Positions 8,797 through 9,659 of a stretch of DNA of 9,659 nt are shown here, one piece after another. The DNA is taken from positions 1-9,659 of the forward strand of contig CALFMA010000345.1 of the NCBI GenBank assembly GCA_937880065.1. The letters run 5' to 3'. The notes beneath the pieces are model-generated. The model did not search any database, was not told where the DNA came from, and was given only the letters and a program-made list of their open reading frames with translations. The position numbers and the translations under genes are program-made. The DNA is from an uncultured Ruminococcus sp. Its GTDB lineage: Bacteria; Bacillota_A; Clostridia; Oscillospirales; Ruminococcaceae. Numbering within the stretch: the stretch's first letter is position 1; each line of letters begins with the position of its first letter.

Positions 8797-8825
8797 TTTT
8801 AAAATTTGCTGTTTTATGTTAAAAT
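8797..8825 (+). promoter_or_regulatory. Probable promoter of the lipoprotein gene
   Basis: TAAAAT at 8820-8825 is preceded by TG at 8817-8818, the same extended -10 form as at 2052-2060. The sequence 17 bases upstream, TTTTAA at 8797-8802, is a weak -35. The surrounding gap (8743-8878) is strongly AT-rich and contains no gene. Confidence 0.45.
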
Positions 8826-8863
8826 TAAAGTATACACATTGATTTACGCAGTATTTATTCTAT

Positions 8864-8870
8864 GAGGAGA
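8864..8870 (+). promoter_or_regulatory. Ribosome binding site of the lipoprotein gene
   Basis: GAGGAGA lies eight bases before the ATG at 8879. A second in-frame ATG at 8885 is 14 bases away, so 8879 is the better start. Confidence 0.7.
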
Positions 8871-8878
8871 TAATTAAT

Positions 8879-9659
8879 ATGGAAATGAAAAAATTACTTG
8901 CGGTTTTTTCCGCTATGGCTATGGCTGCTGCATTTGTCGGATGTGAAAAAAATAATTCTTCATCATCTGAGTCCGTTTCCGAAGTTTCTGAAACTACTGA
9001 AGCTCCCACAGAGGAAGCTACGGAAGAAGTAACCGAAGAACCCACAGAGGAGGAACTCGTTCCCCCTGTGCCTGCTGAGTGCGATGACCCCAATGGAATT
9101 ACCTTTGATGATGAGGATTTCAGCTTTGCACAGCCTACTGTGGAGGATGTTGACTCCGCACAGGGTACACTCTCAATTGAAACAGTTGAGGGAAATAAAA
9201 TGCTCTGTTTCAAGGATTCAGGCACAAATTACGCTGACGGAACAGTTCAGAAAATCAAGCTTGATGCCGCAAAACTGCTCTCTCCCGAAAATCTTGCAAA
9301 GGTTCGCTCAATTGAAATGGACGTTTATGCCGACGCTACATCGGATAAATTCAAGAATGACGACGGGGAAAACGTTAACGCTCCCGGCTGGATTGGCGGC
9401 GGCGGCGGTGCTAATGTAGCAGGGGATAAATGGTATGATTTCGCAGAATGGGAGGGCGGCGAGTATAATTTCCCAATGTCGGGAGCTGCTCACGTTGAAA
9501 TGAAATTCCTCCTTGCTCTTGGCGGTCAATGCTGGAATGAAGAAATGGACGAAGCAACATTTCAGGTTATGCGTTGGGGTGCTCAGAATGAGGGCAATTT
9601 CTATATCGACAATATAGTTTTCTTTGACGAGGAGGGCAATTCCCTGCCCATTGAAAAAT
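8879..9659 (+). CDS. Secreted lipoprotein with acidic TEE linker and probable beta-sandwich domain (partial, 3' end missing)
   Basis: The frame is open from the ATG to the window end (260 codons). The N-terminus MEMKKLLAVFSAMAMAAAFV followed by GC is a lipoprotein signal peptide. The lipobox is FVGC, with C22 as the lipidated residue, so the mature protein should sit on the outer face of the cytoplasmic membrane. A flexible linker follows: Ser-rich (27-36), then four x-T-E-E units (PTEE, ATEE, VTEE, PTEE, 43-58). From about residue 68 there is an acidic, aromatic-rich region with a Gly run (WIGGGGGANVAG) and a late strand NFYIDNIVFFDEEGN (240-254). That ending resembles the last strands of jelly-roll carbohydrate-binding or galactose-binding-like domains, but this is inference from pattern only. 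I do not recognise the family. A catalytic or further binding domain could lie beyond the window. It probably has its own promoter and is not part of pth-mfd. Confidence 0.85.
   Translation, partial: MEMKKLLAVFSAMAMAAAFVGCEKNNSSSSESVSEVSETTEAPTEEATEEVTEEPTEEELVPPVPAECDDPNGITFDDEDFSFAQPTVEDVDSAQGTLSIETVEGNKMLCFKDSGTNYADGTVQKIKLDAAKLLSPENLAKVRSIEMDVYADATSDKFKNDDGENVNAPGWIGGGGGANVAGDKWYDFAEWEGGEYNFPMSGAAHVEMKFLLALGGQCWNEEMDEATFQVMRWGAQNEGNFYIDNIVFFDEEGNSLPIEK
9005..9052 (+). repeat. Short in-gene repeat coding four x-T-E-E units
   Basis: Four 12-base units encode PTEE, ATEE, VTEE and PTEE. CCCACAGAGGA appears identically at 9005-9015 and 9041-9051, 36 bases apart. This suggests recent duplication within the linker of the lipoprotein. 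Confidence 0.7.

Noticed and set aside
8860..9225. 121-codon Ser-rich minus-strand frame opposite the lipoprotein gene.
   Set aside because: Its Ser/Val runs are the antisense of the Glu/Thr linker codons. The + strand has a ribosome site, signal peptide and lipobox.

Overview
The window looks like an ordinary chromosomal stretch from a Gram-positive Clostridia bacterium, most likely Oscillospiraceae (Ruminococcus-like). This placement is inference. It rests on the F1 ATPase gene order, the pth-mfd pair, AAGGAGG-type ribosome sites, extended -10 promoters (TGnTAAAAT), moderate-to-low GC, and a Lys-start lipoprotein with an acidic Thr/Glu linker. All supported genes lie on the + strand.

Layout. 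Positions 1-1826 hold the end of an ATP synthase operon: the last codons of atpG, complete atpD, and a short atpC that overlaps atpD by 4 bases. A strong intrinsic terminator follows at 1839-1869. Positions 1827-2163 are an intergenic region with a heptamer repeat and hairpin, then a promoter region rich in inverted and direct repeats. Positions 2164-4549 hold a histidine kinase and an OmpR-family response regulator whose genes overlap by 11 bases. Positions 4550-4647 hold a perfect 13-bp terminator hairpin whose right arm contains the -35 box of the next promoter. Positions 4648-8742 hold pth and mfd, 9 bases apart. Positions 8743-8878 are an AT-rich gap with a probable promoter. From 8879 to the window end runs the start of a secreted lipoprotein gene.

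How the genes relate. AtpG, AtpD and AtpC are the rotor and catalytic parts of the membrane ATP synthase; the epsilon here lacks the C-terminal helical domain. The kinase and regulator form a self-contained two-component system with an unrecognised extracellular sensor domain of roughly 280 residues. The repeats upstream suggest it regulates itself, but its targets cannot be read from the window. Pth (peptidyl-tRNA recycling) and Mfd (transcription-repair coupling) are housekeeping genes commonly adjacent in Firmicutes. The lipoprotein may be a cell-surface binding protein, but its function is not established.

I see no clearly new multi-gene system. The least-explained parts are the kinase ectodomain, the repeat-dense promoter region before it, and the lipoprotein's C-terminal domain.
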